From the NCBI GenBank assembly GCA_027596075.1, contig JADGJC010000121.1, positions 47,968-111,967 on the forward strand: a DNA stretch of 64,000 nt. Reading direction: 5' to 3'. This document shows, piece after piece, positions 37,207 to 48,491 of the stretch (position 1 is the stretch's first letter; every line of letters begins with the position of its first letter). The position numbers were made by a program, and so were the translations under genes. The notes under the pieces are model-generated. The model was not told where the DNA came from and searched no databases. It saw only the letters and a program-made list of their open reading frames with translations. This DNA comes from Rhizophlyctis rosea (taxonomy: Eukaryota > Chytridiomycota > Chytridiomycetes > Rhizophlyctidales > Rhizophlyctidaceae).

Positions 37207-37430
37207 CAGTTTTTTAGCGCTTTCTTGGTGGGATGAGGGTTTTGTAAGCGCATCTTTCGTTTCCTTTATTGAAATATACCAGCGCTTGATCGCGTCCACG
37301 GCGATACTATTGTCCGAATTGTACCTTTGAGTGCTTCAGAGCATGAAGCAGTGGCAAGGAGAAGCGCTACAACACATGATTTGTATTCAACCCTCAAATC
37401 AAAGAGGTCCATTAGCATCAGGGCAAAAGC

Positions 37431-37975
37431 ATGTTGATGCCCTACTCGGGCACCTTCAACTCCCCCGGGTACGGCTACCTTTCTCTCTATATTTGGACCA
37501 CCAACCCTCTCATCGAATATTACATTGTTGAGAGCTACGGTTCCTACAACCCCAAATCCGAAGCTCAGAAGACTTTGGGGGCTGGAATGATCGGGCTGGA
37601 ACTGTCCCTTAACGTTTTGATTCCTCCAGGCCACTGTTACGTCTTACGGCAGTCTTTACGACATTTACACCACCACCGGTACCAACCAACCCTCCATCCT
37701 CGGCCTCCGCCTTCCAACGATTCTGGTCTGTTCGTCAATCCCACCGTGTCAGTAGTACCATCACCACTGGTAAGCGAATGGCGGATAAGGAAAATGGCTT
37801 TGAACAGCTCAGTGTGATTGATCATTCATGGTATCGCACATCTTAGGCAACTACTTCAACGCCTGGAAGCATAACGGTTTGACCCTCGGTATTTTCGATT
37901 ACATCATCCGCGGCACCAAACATTACCAGAAATGGATGATGGAGCTTCCAGCATCACTATTCGTCGTCTGCTTTT
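37431..37975 (+). pseudogene. GH11 endo-xylanase remnant
   Basis: GH11 enzymes cut xylan. Recognisable pieces run in order: [20 protein letters not shown] and [17 protein letters not shown] (from 37443), [20 protein letters not shown] (from about 37633), then in another frame [20 protein letters not shown] with a good intron (GTAAGC at 37770 to TTAG 37846), then NYFNAWKHNGLTLGIFDYI and a shifted tail GASSITI. Defects: the signal peptide and first third are missing; the frame shifts near 37705 and again near 37935; no donor fits the gap before the second piece; and the acid/base Glu expected in a TEGY motif is Lys (TKHYQ). The nucleophile Glu in LIEYYIVE remains. It lies just after the WD40 gene's end and 0.8 kb before the GH7 gene, in the cell-wall-degrading context. 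Confidence 0.88.
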
Positions 37976-38778
37976 GCGCTGCACAACTGTGGGGATTCCT
38001 GAAAGCCACGCAGAGTCAGCGCATCTTTTACTTCATTGATGACACAAAAATGCGACGCACAGCTTGACAGAATTCCTGCGATTTTGGGCGGTTACGGTCA
38101 GACGGGTTTCTGGTAGGAAGGTCCTATGATGGTGGCCCTGTTTGTTTACACCAGCCACGGCGGCAAGCCACCTCGGGCCAAACAGGACCCTGAAATTTTT
38201 CAAAGCGTCGGATGTTCGTAAAATGGTGAGCCAATCGTCATGGCAACCACACATGGTACGCCAACGCACAGCGAACAAACGATGTCAAACATTCTCGACG
38301 CTCTCAAAGACAATTCAATAGCATCTGGAATGATAATGGAAACTGAACTGGAGAACACCCGAATTGAAGAAGATTCAACATTCAAACACGCTTCAATAGC
38401 ATTTTTAGGGTAATAAACGTGGATGAAATGAACTGGAAAATGCACTGGCGGAAACAACCAAATCGACCAATCCAAAAGAACATCAAATATACGTAAGAAT
38501 ACGAATTCTATTGTGAATGAACTCAGACGAGCCCAGCTCGATGGATAACGAACGAAAACTTATACATCCTTCACATCCATACATGCTACCCTACTCTACA
38601 ACTATTCCCAAATCCCAATCCGCCAGAAAGCGATCAACGCCTTCCTCATAGTTCGTGCGATCCAGCCGCGAACATCTTGTGGTATTATATATATAACTTG
38701 ACTAGCAATTAACTCTTTAGGCGGGTGGGACTAGGCTTCATCGAGAGCAGCAGCACCGCCACTACCGAGACCAGGCTC
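37976..38778. other. Intergenic
   Basis: Between the GH11 remnant and the 3' end of the minus-strand GH7 gene. AT-richer; no further cellulase pieces recognised. Confidence 0.5.
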
Positions 38779-40619
38779 TTACAAGCACTGGGAGTAGTAT
38801 TGGTTGGAAACCTTACAGGTCGAGCCTGATTGACAACAAGTTGCGCCGGAATAGCCTTGACCACCGCATTGGCCGTACTTGGCAGCGCAGTTGGTTTGTT
38901 GGGACTGGCTGGTGGTGGTGGTGGTGGTGGTAGGGGGGCGGGTGGTGGTGGTGGTGGTGCGTTGAGTGGTGCCAGAGCCGACGGTAGAGGTGACGGTGAC
39001 CGTGGAGTAGACGGTCTGGGCAGCTTGGGTCACAGTGACGGTGGCGGCAGCACAGCCAGAGGTGGTGGAAGTACGGGTGGTGGTGGTAGAAGTGGTGGAA
39101 GAGCGGGTGGTGGTGGTGGTGGTGCGGGCAGAGGTGGTAGAAGTGCGGGAGGTGACGGGACCAGTGTTGTAGGTGGAACCAATGGGACCCCACTTGATGT
39201 TGGAGAACTTGACGGCAGAGTCGGGGTTGGACTTTTGCATGTCAGCGGACTTGCCGGAGGTGGTGGGGCAGGTACCACGGGCAACACCGGGGATGCTGGG
39301 GTCAGCGTCGGTGGGGTAGTTGGAGTCGAGCCACAACATTTGGACAAAGTCATCAGCCCAGACGGACATGACGAGGACCATACCACGCTTCAAGGCCTCG
39401 CCCATGGCCTTGAGACCACCCTTGGCGGCGAAGTCGTTGGTGTTCTGGAAGAGGGACTTGGCGTCAGCACAGAAGTTGTCGGTGATGGAGTCGTACTTGG
39501 AGATCTCGGGGTAGTTGGCGAAGGGAGAGTCGTAGGTGACACCGTTTTGGATGTACTTGCGGCGGATCTCAACGAGGTCACCAGAGTCAGTGCCGTCGGA
39601 GGAGATGAATTGGGTGATGACGGTGAGGGGCTTGTTGGTGTCGACAGTGTTGCCAGGACCGTAGAAGTCCTTGACGTTCAAACGGAAGGGGTTGATGTCA
39701 CAACCGTCCTTGTCACAGAGACCGCCGTAACGGTCCGAGTCACCACACTCAGCGTCACTGGTGCAACGGACTTGACCGACGGTGTTGCAAGGGTGGGGAG
39801 TGTAGGCGCTGGAGTGCTTGTTGGCTTCCCAGATGTCCATCTCGTGACAGCAGGTACCGTATTTACCAGAACCGGTGTTGGAGCCCGTACCGCCCCAGCC
39901 GATGGTGTTGGCCTCACCGTTGATGAACTTGATGTCGTGGGGGCATTGCGAGTCACAGTAACCAGTACCGTACTTGGCACCAGCCTATTGATCGGGAAGG
40001 AAACAAAGTGGATCAATCTTCTGATCCATGTAAAAGACGCGAGCAAAATGAAAATGTGCAAGCCATCAATCCTTACCTTGTTGCCAGAGTAGGCAGAGAG
40101 ACCACCGTCGGCAGCCATCTCGGAGAGGTAGAGAGCACCGTTAAGACCACAGTCAGCCTTGGTCATATCGACATCGAAGGCGAATTCCTTGTTAACGAGC
40201 TTCAACATCTCGTACTTGGAGTCAGAGGAGTCCATAAGGTAGGTACGGACACCGACGTTGACACCGTTGGCGTTGGTGGTGGCCCACTTCAAGTTGAGGG
40301 AGTTGCCGGAGGTGGTGATACCGTAGGTGTTGGCATAGTCAGCACCGTCGATGGCGCAGTTCTTAGCGCAAGTAACTGGGTCAGGGCAGAGGGTGGTGTC
40401 CCAGCTGGAACCGGAGTAGCAGTTGGTGTAGCCAGAGGTGGTGTGGGTCCAACGCCAGTTAGCGTCGAGCACAACGGAGCGTTGAGCAGTGGTGCAGGTA
40501 CCGCCAGTAGTACAGGTGGAGATGGTGAGCTTGGGGTGAGACTCGGCGGTGGAGGTGCCGACTTGTTGAGCAGTGACGGCTCCCGCAAGGGCGGAGAGGG
40601 CGAGAAGGGTGGCACGCAT
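38779..40619 (-). CDS. Secreted GH7 cellobiohydrolase with CBM1
   Basis: GH7 cellobiohydrolases release cellobiose processively from the reducing ends of cellulose chains. Two exons (40077-40619, 38779-39984) give 582 residues. The signal peptide is about [17 protein letters not shown]. The catalytic motif [13 protein letters not shown] holds the nucleophile Glu229, Asp231 and acid/base Glu234. Also present are [55 protein letters not shown] and [20 protein letters not shown], and the domain ends near residue 455 ([10 protein letters not shown]). A linker of about 90 residues, mostly Thr/Ser/Arg, carries an unusual beta-prone insert ([20 protein letters not shown]). The last 36 residues are a CBM1. 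Length matches family members plus linker and CBM. It should be fully active and secreted, working with the AA9 enzyme 25 kb away. Confidence 0.97.
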
Positions 40620-43600
40620 GTTTACGGATATGAAGATGGATGTGTGGTGATTGGGATGGGATGCGGGTCGTGAAGAAATTGTGAGGGATGCAATCGCATT
40701 CTTCCTCTTTATAATGCTTCTGCATGCCCACTTCGCTTGCTATTGGCGACCTCCAAGCTGTTTGCGGCCCAATGATGGTTCGTGCAAGTTTGTTCCTCAA
40801 CCCCACACAAACTCCATCATCTCCTTTTGCCTTTTCGGTCATGTGTATGACCGTGTCTGGCCCGTGAACTCTTATTTTCCCGTCGCGTGGGCAAGTCAAA
40901 GTGGATTAACTTTATTCTGCAAGGGGAGAAGTTGAGACGTGCGCGGTTGGTAGCCTCCCCCAGGCTGGTCACAAAGACAATGCATAGGGACACCCAAGCT
41001 TACTTTTCAGGCCAAAAATTTCCCTCCTCATTCTTCACGTTTTCAATAGCACCTCAATGCAGAATGGCATGCGGTCTAAGGGGACCCAAGGCAACCGCTT
41101 GTGGGATGTGGCTCCGACATCGTCATTTCCAGGGATTCCATGGCCCAAGCTGTTTGGAATGTGGGGCAAGAGGAGAACGGGAGGGTGACCTGCAGACTGT
41201 GTGGCTGAGCCGTAGAAGCAAGACATATGGAAGGGGGGTTATGACACCAATAGGGGCCAACGAAGACTACAACTCACCAACTTTTTGGACGCACAGGAGC
41301 GTGTCATTCTGAACTAATTCGGACCTTCTGAATATTCACGTACCAAAAAAAGCAGGTGGAGCCCACGCTCTACTTCCAAGAATAGAAAGAAGCAAGGATT
41401 CCAGTTGTTTCCAGTTGTCCCCACTAGTCATCCCTACCAATTGATGAATGATGGGATGAATTTGGAAATTCTGTTTCGAGTCAGAGTGCTTCCCCTCCGC
41501 CAATCTTCTTGCTCCGCATTCCGGTGATCGAGGAGACTCATGGTCGAGACTTCACACGCCCACCAACGACTTGGGGCGAAACCTTAACAAAATGTTCATT
41601 TCGATCACCAGAAGGCTGTTGCATTCCCACCCACCACCCTCATTTCCCTTCGCCAGGACGCATTTCCTTCAACTTCCCCTTGTGTAATTTTCAGCTTGCT
41701 TTCAACTGAACATTTTCGTGTGGAGGCATGGCAGGTAGATATGAAGGTCTTGGCAAGCCAATGCAGCAGTGGGGACGGTAGGACACATGAATAAATGCCT
41801 GCCAATCGTCGCACGGGAACCTCCTGGTCGTACGGACTGCCAAATCGACAGGGGAACCTTCAACAAAACGTGCCGGTGTTCCAAGCTCACTCACCAGCTT
41901 CCTGCATTCGAGGGGAACACAGTGGAGGTGGTGGCGGTCCGTCACCAGATTCCGTGAGTGGTGGTCATAACGCGGGCTTTGTTCCGAGTGGCATTGAAGG
42001 GAACAAAAATTTTGGATGGGTGACACCCGACCGACCTACTTTCGTGCAACGATACCCTATTCTGACGGTGGCTCCGCTTGTCGTCCCTTCGAAAGTCTGA
42101 TACATTCCAAGTGATAAACAGTCAGAGAACTCCGTCGTTCCGAGCGGAGGGTGGATGGGATGAACACAAGACATGTGTATAAGGAAAGTTGGGCCTGCGG
42201 GGCTTGTGGATCCACTTACCATATTCATTTGCATTAGCCCCACGCGGAAGAATTGGTCATTATTAATGGTCTACGTCCTCCGACGTGCTTATTATATCTG
42301 CCGTCAGCAAACCGGCAAACTCCGCTGTGGCGCTGATGAAACGCGTCGAGGTGTCGAGGTTTCCTTGTGGTCCATTGTGAGGACAGCGTTGCCAGTTGGT
42401 TCATGTCGAGCTGCCCAGGGATGTGGGAATCCGACGATGATCTACAATGTGGAGGGAAGACGAACATCGTTAATGAATCCAAAAAAATAATATGCTGGTA
42501 ATATGGGTTAAGGCGGATGTATTGAACCTACCAACAGAATGTCCCTGAAATTCTGGCGTAGTCGACGTGTCGGGAACAAGTATAGACGAAGGGTGGCCAG
42601 AAAGCCACAATGAATGAAGGGTGTGGATGAAATAAGTAGAACTATTAGAAATCCATATCGTCGCAGACCGGGGAATAATAATAATGCAGCTGTGCAAAGT
42701 CTGAGCGATTCAGTTTGAGGAGAGGGCGTGCCAGATGTATGCCTGTACATATGTAGTTTTTTCATGTCGCATTTGTTGTTCAGTTTTCATTAACAACTCG
42801 CCTTGTTCACCTCGAAAATCCGGTGGCTTGAGGTCACGTCCTCTCGCATAGTCGATTACGTGTCTTTCTGTTCAGGGACATTTTCCTGAAAAATAACGGC
42901 GGTGCACGCGTCCAAGGTTGTCATGGACCCTCATCCTCCGTCCTATAGCATTGCGCATGGTACTGAAGTCTAACACTTTATTTTCATATAGAAAGTGGTA
43001 CCTCCGTCTGCTATTCGTACAATTTCGTTGGCGGAGCTTGGCGTGCAGTTGCCGAATTGGATAACGTGAAAGTGGTGATGGTCGTGAATGGCATTCTTTT
43101 CTTGGTGGTGGAGGGTGGTGTTGTGCGCAATGTGACCTGGATCGCATGGTGTGCCAAGATTCAGGGAGAGACGTCACGGTCAAAGCAGATCTTTGTTGAT
43201 CGGCAAGCAATTCATCTCCTAACGCCGTAATGACATGCGTGCGCCCATGGAGTCCAGAAATATGTTTTGCTTTTTCGATGTTCCCCGACTTCCTCAGTCT
43301 GAAATCCTGTTTGCAAAGCAAATTGAAGATTAAGCTGACATGTCTAGTCGACCTCATAGGAGCACCGTCAGTGAACCAATGGAGGTTTCCACACGGGTTC
43401 AAAGCTGAAATGTCAATTGAATAATGGATTCTTCCATACCGGAGATCATCGGAGCCATGACGGAATTGGCAGCATTCTACATCAGTGAAGTCCGTTCGTT
43501 GTCGCAAAATTGTCTGTGTTCTGTTTTTTCACAAATTCACATGCCTGATACTTGGAGGTCTATGCATGCAAGGCTTCTCATGAGCTCTCCTGTTGCGTTT

Positions 43601-43673
43601 GCAACTTTTGCGGCCCACGCTTCACTCACAACGCCAACCCCCCCGATAAACGGCTCCCGTACCTTGAAAAATT
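40620..43673. other. Long intergenic stretch, GH7 upstream region and beyond
   Basis: About 3 kb. The first part is the GH7 promoter region. A minus-strand frame of 211 codons at 42872-43507 has no recognisable motifs or splice partners and I do not call it. No repeats or RNA genes recognised. Confidence 0.4.
40707..40713 (-). promoter_or_regulatory. TATA box of GH7 gene
   Basis: TATAAAG on the minus strand, 87 bases before the GH7 start codon, a spacing like that of the AA9 gene (79 bases). Confidence 0.7.
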
Positions 43674-44468
43674 ATGTCCGATATACCTCAAGTTGATCAA
43701 ACTTTCAGAGCTCCCAGACGTGTCAAAAGTCTCATTCCTGGAACGCCGGCAACTCACACCATACCATTGCCCAATGTTCCGCCAGAGCTCATACCTCACC
43801 TGGTTGGCAAACAACGCCGCCATATAAAACCAATTGAGGACGCGACGAACACCATCATCAACCTCACCACTGTTGCGTACGATACACAAACGAGGGCTGT
43901 CGCAATAATAGGAGCGAAAATAGATATACGCAATGCTGAGATAAGGCCGAATTACGATGGTGCTGAGGTAGCGTTATGAGACACCTTACAAAACAAGCAG
44001 GTTGAGTAGTAACGGGAACGGTGTATCCGACTTTCTCCACAGTCCCTCCTGCTCACACTTATCAGCAAAATGCAAGAACACCGAGCCCTGCCATTCAAGA
44101 CCATCAACCTTGCGCCCGCGCTCCGCACTCACATTCTCACAAAGAAAGCGGTCAAACAGATTGGACTCAAAACTACCACTGTCATTTACCCATCAGACGA
44201 GGATGGGAGCGTTTTGACAATACGAGTCCGATGTGCGGTGGACAGGCATGCGGACGTAGACCAAGTAGTGGTAGGTGAAAATTCTGAATATTCCGTGTCA
44301 TACTCCTTCCGGTGCCGGCATTCAGTTTCCTCATTGATGCTGTAGTCTCTTCTTCAAGCACTTATCACTAAGGAACTGAATGATCTGAAGAAAGCGGCCA
44401 ATCTGTGGGCAGAAGTACAGACGTGGGAGGCAGCTCAACATCGAGATTGCTGGAGGGTTGTAGCTTGA
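43674..44468 (+). CDS. Small protein with two KH-like segments
   Basis: Three exons fit in phase 0 with introns of 75 bp each (43674-43967, 44043-44270, 44346-44468), predicting 214 residues. The first segment reads VPPELIPHLVGKQRRHIKPI then EDATNTIINL and VAIIGAKIDIRNAE, the pattern of a KH RNA-binding domain (hydrophobic-P-x-x-h-x-x-h-h-G-K then IKxIE, a strand, and I-G-x-x-x-x-x-x-A), though the loop is GKQR rather than the usual GxxG. The second segment (LAPALRTHILTKKAVKQIGL, then TTVIYPSDEDGSVLTIRV) is a weaker copy of the same pattern. A short helical tail (SLLQALITKELNDLKKAANL) ends the protein. I infer a small RNA-binding protein. No pathway is evident. The three-exon fit is the main support; a decayed gene is possible because downstream sequence is interrupted. 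Confidence 0.5.
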
Positions 44469-45929
44469 TGGGAAAGCAAATACATGTGATTTTCTACCAG
44501 CCATGTAACAGATATGCGATCAAATTCAACACATGTGTCTCTGAAGTGACGTGTCATCCCGTGCTTACCATTGCGCCAACATGATGTCCTTCTTCACGCA
44601 TGGGCATATCCTCAGTCTAATGAATCTGTCAATCATGCAAATTCTCTCATCGTCAATTCGCTGGCATTCCCGTTACAGAATCCTGCACTTTCGATGTGCT
44701 TGAAAGAAATGTGTATGAAACCCTAACCGTTTCAGATGATGCATTTGCACGGCAAAGCTCATCCGGAGAAGAACACCAAGCTGCTGCGTAAGCTCCATTC
44801 AAAGTACCGCGTTTACCAGCTGATCTCCTCAAACGCGTCATGCCAAAGATGCTCCCACTTGGTCCATTTTGAATTCACCCGCTGTTTCACTGAATATTGG
44901 ATATGCGGTGTCCTGCGTAATCAACACAGTCCGCTTCTGAAGTTCTTCCCTTTCATGTCAACCAATTGATCCAGTCTTCCTGCGGGGCCTCATCCGATTC
45001 CTTTCACTAGACCAGCAGACGCAATCTCGTTACATTGAAGAGCGAGTCCATTTCAAGCCAGCTCTCACGGATGCCGATCGTAATATTTGAGGTTATGACA
45101 GATGACAACGCTTAGTGGAACCACTAACTGAAACTAGGACGCGTTGTCCAAGCCACAGGGTCCTTGAACTGTCAGAATTGACAAGACAAAGAGGAAGATA
45201 ATGAGTCACCATTTCACATACTACAGGATGAACCAAACGCGGCCTTTCCCTCTTATGTGTTCGTCACGGACCACTCTGAATTTCACAAATGGATCGCGGA
45301 GATTAGATGCTGTTTACACACAATCATTACCCTCCACGCATTATTGATGATCAAATCGCATCTGCGCAAAAAGGACAGAAGTGGGTGAAGGTGGTGAAGT
45401 GGATGATGAAGGAGGTGGAGTTAGATTCGGTCTCGTTGTTGATGATGTCAATGCTGTTTTGTCCGCATAAAAATCACAGGCATCGTGATTTCAACATCGC
45501 ACACCTTGTTTTTGTCCACAAGGGAATTCCCTGACATCCGCCTTACAGGCATTATCAACCTGTGCGGACATAGGTTTCATGAAGGATACGCTATGTACAT
45601 ATCCTAATTGCGTTTTCAAACACTTTGAATGATGTTGACTCATGCTGTCATTGAGAACAACATCGTCATTCATCGCACCATTCCTGAAACACCATTCCTT
45701 TGATATCACCATAGCACACCGTACTTTGAAGGGGCTCACGTGCACTCTCATGTTCTGCAATTTGCCAAGGTTCAACCGTTTCCCGCTACAAGTCTATCGT
45801 CATATGGGTAAACGACAGATCGCTTAAAAATGGGAGGGAAAACCTGCGCACTTTGGTCACCCGCATCAAGTGGCAACACCCCCCTCAGAAGTCACTTTTC
45901 TTGAACGATGACTCCCTCTCGAACATAGC
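44469..45929. other. Coding-like but interrupted sequence
   Basis: Between the KH-like gene and the reverse transcriptase remnant. Protein-like stretches occur in several frames, for example FDVLERNVYETLTVSDDAFA near 44690-44750, FKVPRLPADLLKRVMPKMLP near 44790-44850 and FLRGLIRFLSLDQQTQSRYI near 44975-45035, separated by stops. I could not join them with certainty; a short multi-exon gene or a decayed gene are both possible. Confidence 0.35.
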
Positions 45930-46905
45930 CTACCTTCCCCAACTTCTACATCCCACCCAAGATTCACAAAGGCCACCCACCTCCTGCTCAACCCATCCTC
46001 GGCGCCAGCAACTTCGTGACCACCTACCCTTCACAACTCCTCACCCCGAGGATTGCCAAACTCAACGCCAGGAGACAACACATGGTCAAACAACCCATCC
46101 GCCTGATCACTCGAAGCCCTCACCCTCGCGGATGAATCCCCATCCATTGTCACTGTCAATGTCGAATCCCTCTATCCCAACATCGACGTCCCCCCGTTTC
46201 TCTCCCTTCTGGAAAAGAATCCAGATTTCGAATTTCCATACATCGAAATCACCCAATTCGTTCTCACCAACACCTACTGGAGGATTGGCCCCACCCTCTT
46301 CAAGCAATAAAAAGGTTTCCCCATGGGCACTAACCTTGTCATGGAAGGTGGCGACTACTTCATGGACCACACTGTCAAAAAGGCACCAACACCATCCGCA
46401 AAATTATCCTCAAGTCCATCTTCCACCGACAATACATTGATGACATCCTCATCATTATCACCGATTGATGGCTCCGCCACTACAACCTACCACACCCTTT
46501 CAACAACATCTACCCCAACATTTAGGCCACCATGAACACCTCTAACACCATCGCCACTTTCCTCGACATGAACCTCACCATCATTGACAAACGGATCATC
46601 CTCAGCCCCTACTGCAAGTCCACCAATCTATTCAACGACATCCCCTACCAGTGTCACCACCCGCGACACCAACTCTCCGCCTTCATCAAGGGGAACTCAT
46701 GCACTACTTCCGACTCAGCACCAGCAATCGGACTTTGACAACACCAAGTGCGACGTCAGATCTCGTCTTGTCCGCCGATGCGGCTACCCCCTTTCCTTTG
46801 TCACCCCCATCTGTGAATCCGTCACTTACGAACTATGCCCACAATACCTCACCCTCCAACCCATCAGCTTGGCGGAAATTCAGCACACGGCAGTAGATCA
46901 CCTCC
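45930..46905 (+). pseudogene. Reverse transcriptase remnant, Penelope-like retroelement
   Basis: Conserved RT motifs run in order but in different frames: FYIPPKIHKGHPP and QPILGASNFVTTYPSQLLTP (from 45944), VTVNVESLYPNIDVPPF (from about 46150), then an in-frame TAA (46308) followed by KGFPMGTNL and DYFMDH, then YIDDILIIITD at 46433 with the catalytic DD, then TKCDVRSRLVRRCGYP near 46740. The FYxxPKIHK start, the MGT motif and the final arginine-rich RGYP-like motif are characteristic of Penelope-like elements rather than LINE or LTR RTs. Several stops and frameshifts show it is dead. I see no GIY-YIG endonuclease downstream, so it was truncated or belonged to an endonuclease-lacking type. 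Confidence 0.75.
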
Positions 46906-47219
46906 ATCCAAAAATTTGAACCTTCCCTTCCAGGTACAGATTCCACATCGAAGCACCCCATGCAGACCCCCAAAACCGTCCGGAATACGCAAATGAGACC
47001 TACAGACCATGCTGCATTTATATTTCCGACGTACAGACAGCTTGCTCTACCTATTATAAATACAAATAACTATCTCATTGCACTATTCAATCTACAAGCC
47101 TGGGTACCGAAGACAACGATAATAGTCAGCACCCGAAACCTCAGAGCAGAAAAATCACGAAACCCATATCCTAGAACTCACCTAACAACAGTCAGCAGAC
47201 CCAAACTACCTCCACACAT
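46906..47219. other. Intergenic
   Basis: About 300 bp between the RT remnant and the 3' end of the minus-strand SCAMP gene. Nothing recognised. Confidence 0.5.
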
Positions 47220-48491
47220 CTAAACATTCATCCCAGCCCTAACCCCAACACCAATCGCCTCCTGCCTCGCACTCTGCAACGTATGTCCCGCCGCACTGTT
47301 ATGACTGTGCACGCTCTTCCACATCCACAAACACCACAACCCATTGCAGATCCAGCCTCCCAACGCAATAGCACAGAACACCCCCGCGACAATCTTGCCG
47401 TTGGTAATGACGGCGAGCGTGTTGATGAACCCTGCGCCGCCGGAACCGGGAATGCCGACGGCCATGTAAAACGCGAAGAGGACGTGGAGACCGCCGAAGA
47501 GAAGGTACACATAAAAGTAGAGGGCGGTGTTGCGGGCGTATGCGAGGTAGACGGGGCGGTACCAGAGGTAGAAGGAGGAGATTATGATGAAGGGGACATA
47601 TACAAGGGATACCTTTTTATGAAGTGGAATGTCAGTTCTGATCCTGACATGGACGAATTTGGGACACAAATTTTGATCAGATACAACGTAAAAGAGGAGT
47701 CACCTACTCCAAAGTCAGAAGCCACGTTCGGCATATTATCAGGGTGGGATACCAATAGTGTAAGACATGCGATCATATTCCACAATAACAGAGCGGCAGT
47801 CGCCAGCCACAATTTGAAAATCTTATGCGCCGTTGGTCTGTACTGCTCGGGGACTTCATCGTCAATGTTGTGGTAAACGAGAGGGTAGAATGGCGGCCAA
47901 TTGGGAGGTTTGAATCCATGTTGTCTCATTTCCTGTTGCTCTCGTTGCAGTGCAGCCTCCCGAGCGGCAAGCTCTTCTTCCCGCTTGCGGAGCTCTTCCT
48001 CGCGAGCATTGAGTTGTTGAATGTTGCGGGTGTTCCCGTCAAAGGTTGGAGTTGGGGCTGTGACTTTCGATGACCTGTTCGCAGGACGGCAGTCAATATA
48101 CTAATCTTCGAAATTCGGATTTTGTTTGTGCCAATGGAGTAGGTTCATGATCTGGCCAACCCCCAGCCTCATGGGGGCGGGGGGGGCGGGGGGGGGGGGC
48201 GGGGGGGGCGGGGCGGCGNNNNNNNNNNCCCCCCTCCCCCCAATCATTGCAAGAGTGAGAGTTCGTCATCAAAGGCAAAACCTACCCATATGAGAGTGGG
48301 TGTGACTGGTTAGAGAAAGAGGAAGTGGTAGAGGGAAGAGTATAAGGTTGAGCGTAGTCTGCTGTTGATGCTGTCATGTTTCCAGTTGTGGAATAGTCCG
48401 AGGAACCGACAGCGTGTGAAATGGTAGGGTCCGCGAAAGGGTTCCCTACATCCTCGTCTGAAAGGGTGAACGGGTTCTGGTGTGACGCCAT
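47220..48491 (-). CDS. Secretory carrier-associated membrane protein (SCAMP)
   Basis: SCAMPs are four-pass membrane proteins of post-Golgi and endosomal vesicles. Three exons (48286-48491, 47708-48074, 47220-47612) give 321 residues. The cytosolic N-terminus has NPF motifs (HQNPFTL, GNPFADP) that bind EH-domain proteins, then a heptad-rich coiled coil (REEELRKREEELAAREAALQ), the family's NWPPFYPLVYHNI, and DEVPEQYRP. Membrane segments follow, with the core signature FYLWYRPVYLAYARN and the GIPGSGGAGFI loop. The donor GTAGGT at 47707 was chosen because it joins DFG to VSLVYVPF as in other SCAMPs. Intron 1 contains an assembly gap. Function in trafficking pairs loosely with the Sec1 gene in this window. 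Confidence 0.93.
48175..48240. other. Assembly gap inside SCAMP intron 1
   Basis: Ten Ns at 48219-48228 with long G-runs on the left and C-runs on the right. Because it falls in an intron the SCAMP reading frame is unaffected. The homopolymer edges look artefactual, like those of the other gap. Confidence 0.85.

Noticed and set aside
38830..40092. 420-codon plus frame as a gene
   Set aside because: Antisense to the GH7 exon; low-complexity Gly/Val-rich product explained by codon bias.
41940..42060. Possible structured RNA near GGGTGACACCCGACC
   Set aside because: Briefly resembled a 5S rRNA-like stretch, but the conserved 5S boxes are absent.
42872..43507. 211-codon minus frame as a gene
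   Set aside because: No recognisable motif, odd composition and no promoter or splice context; kept as intergenic.
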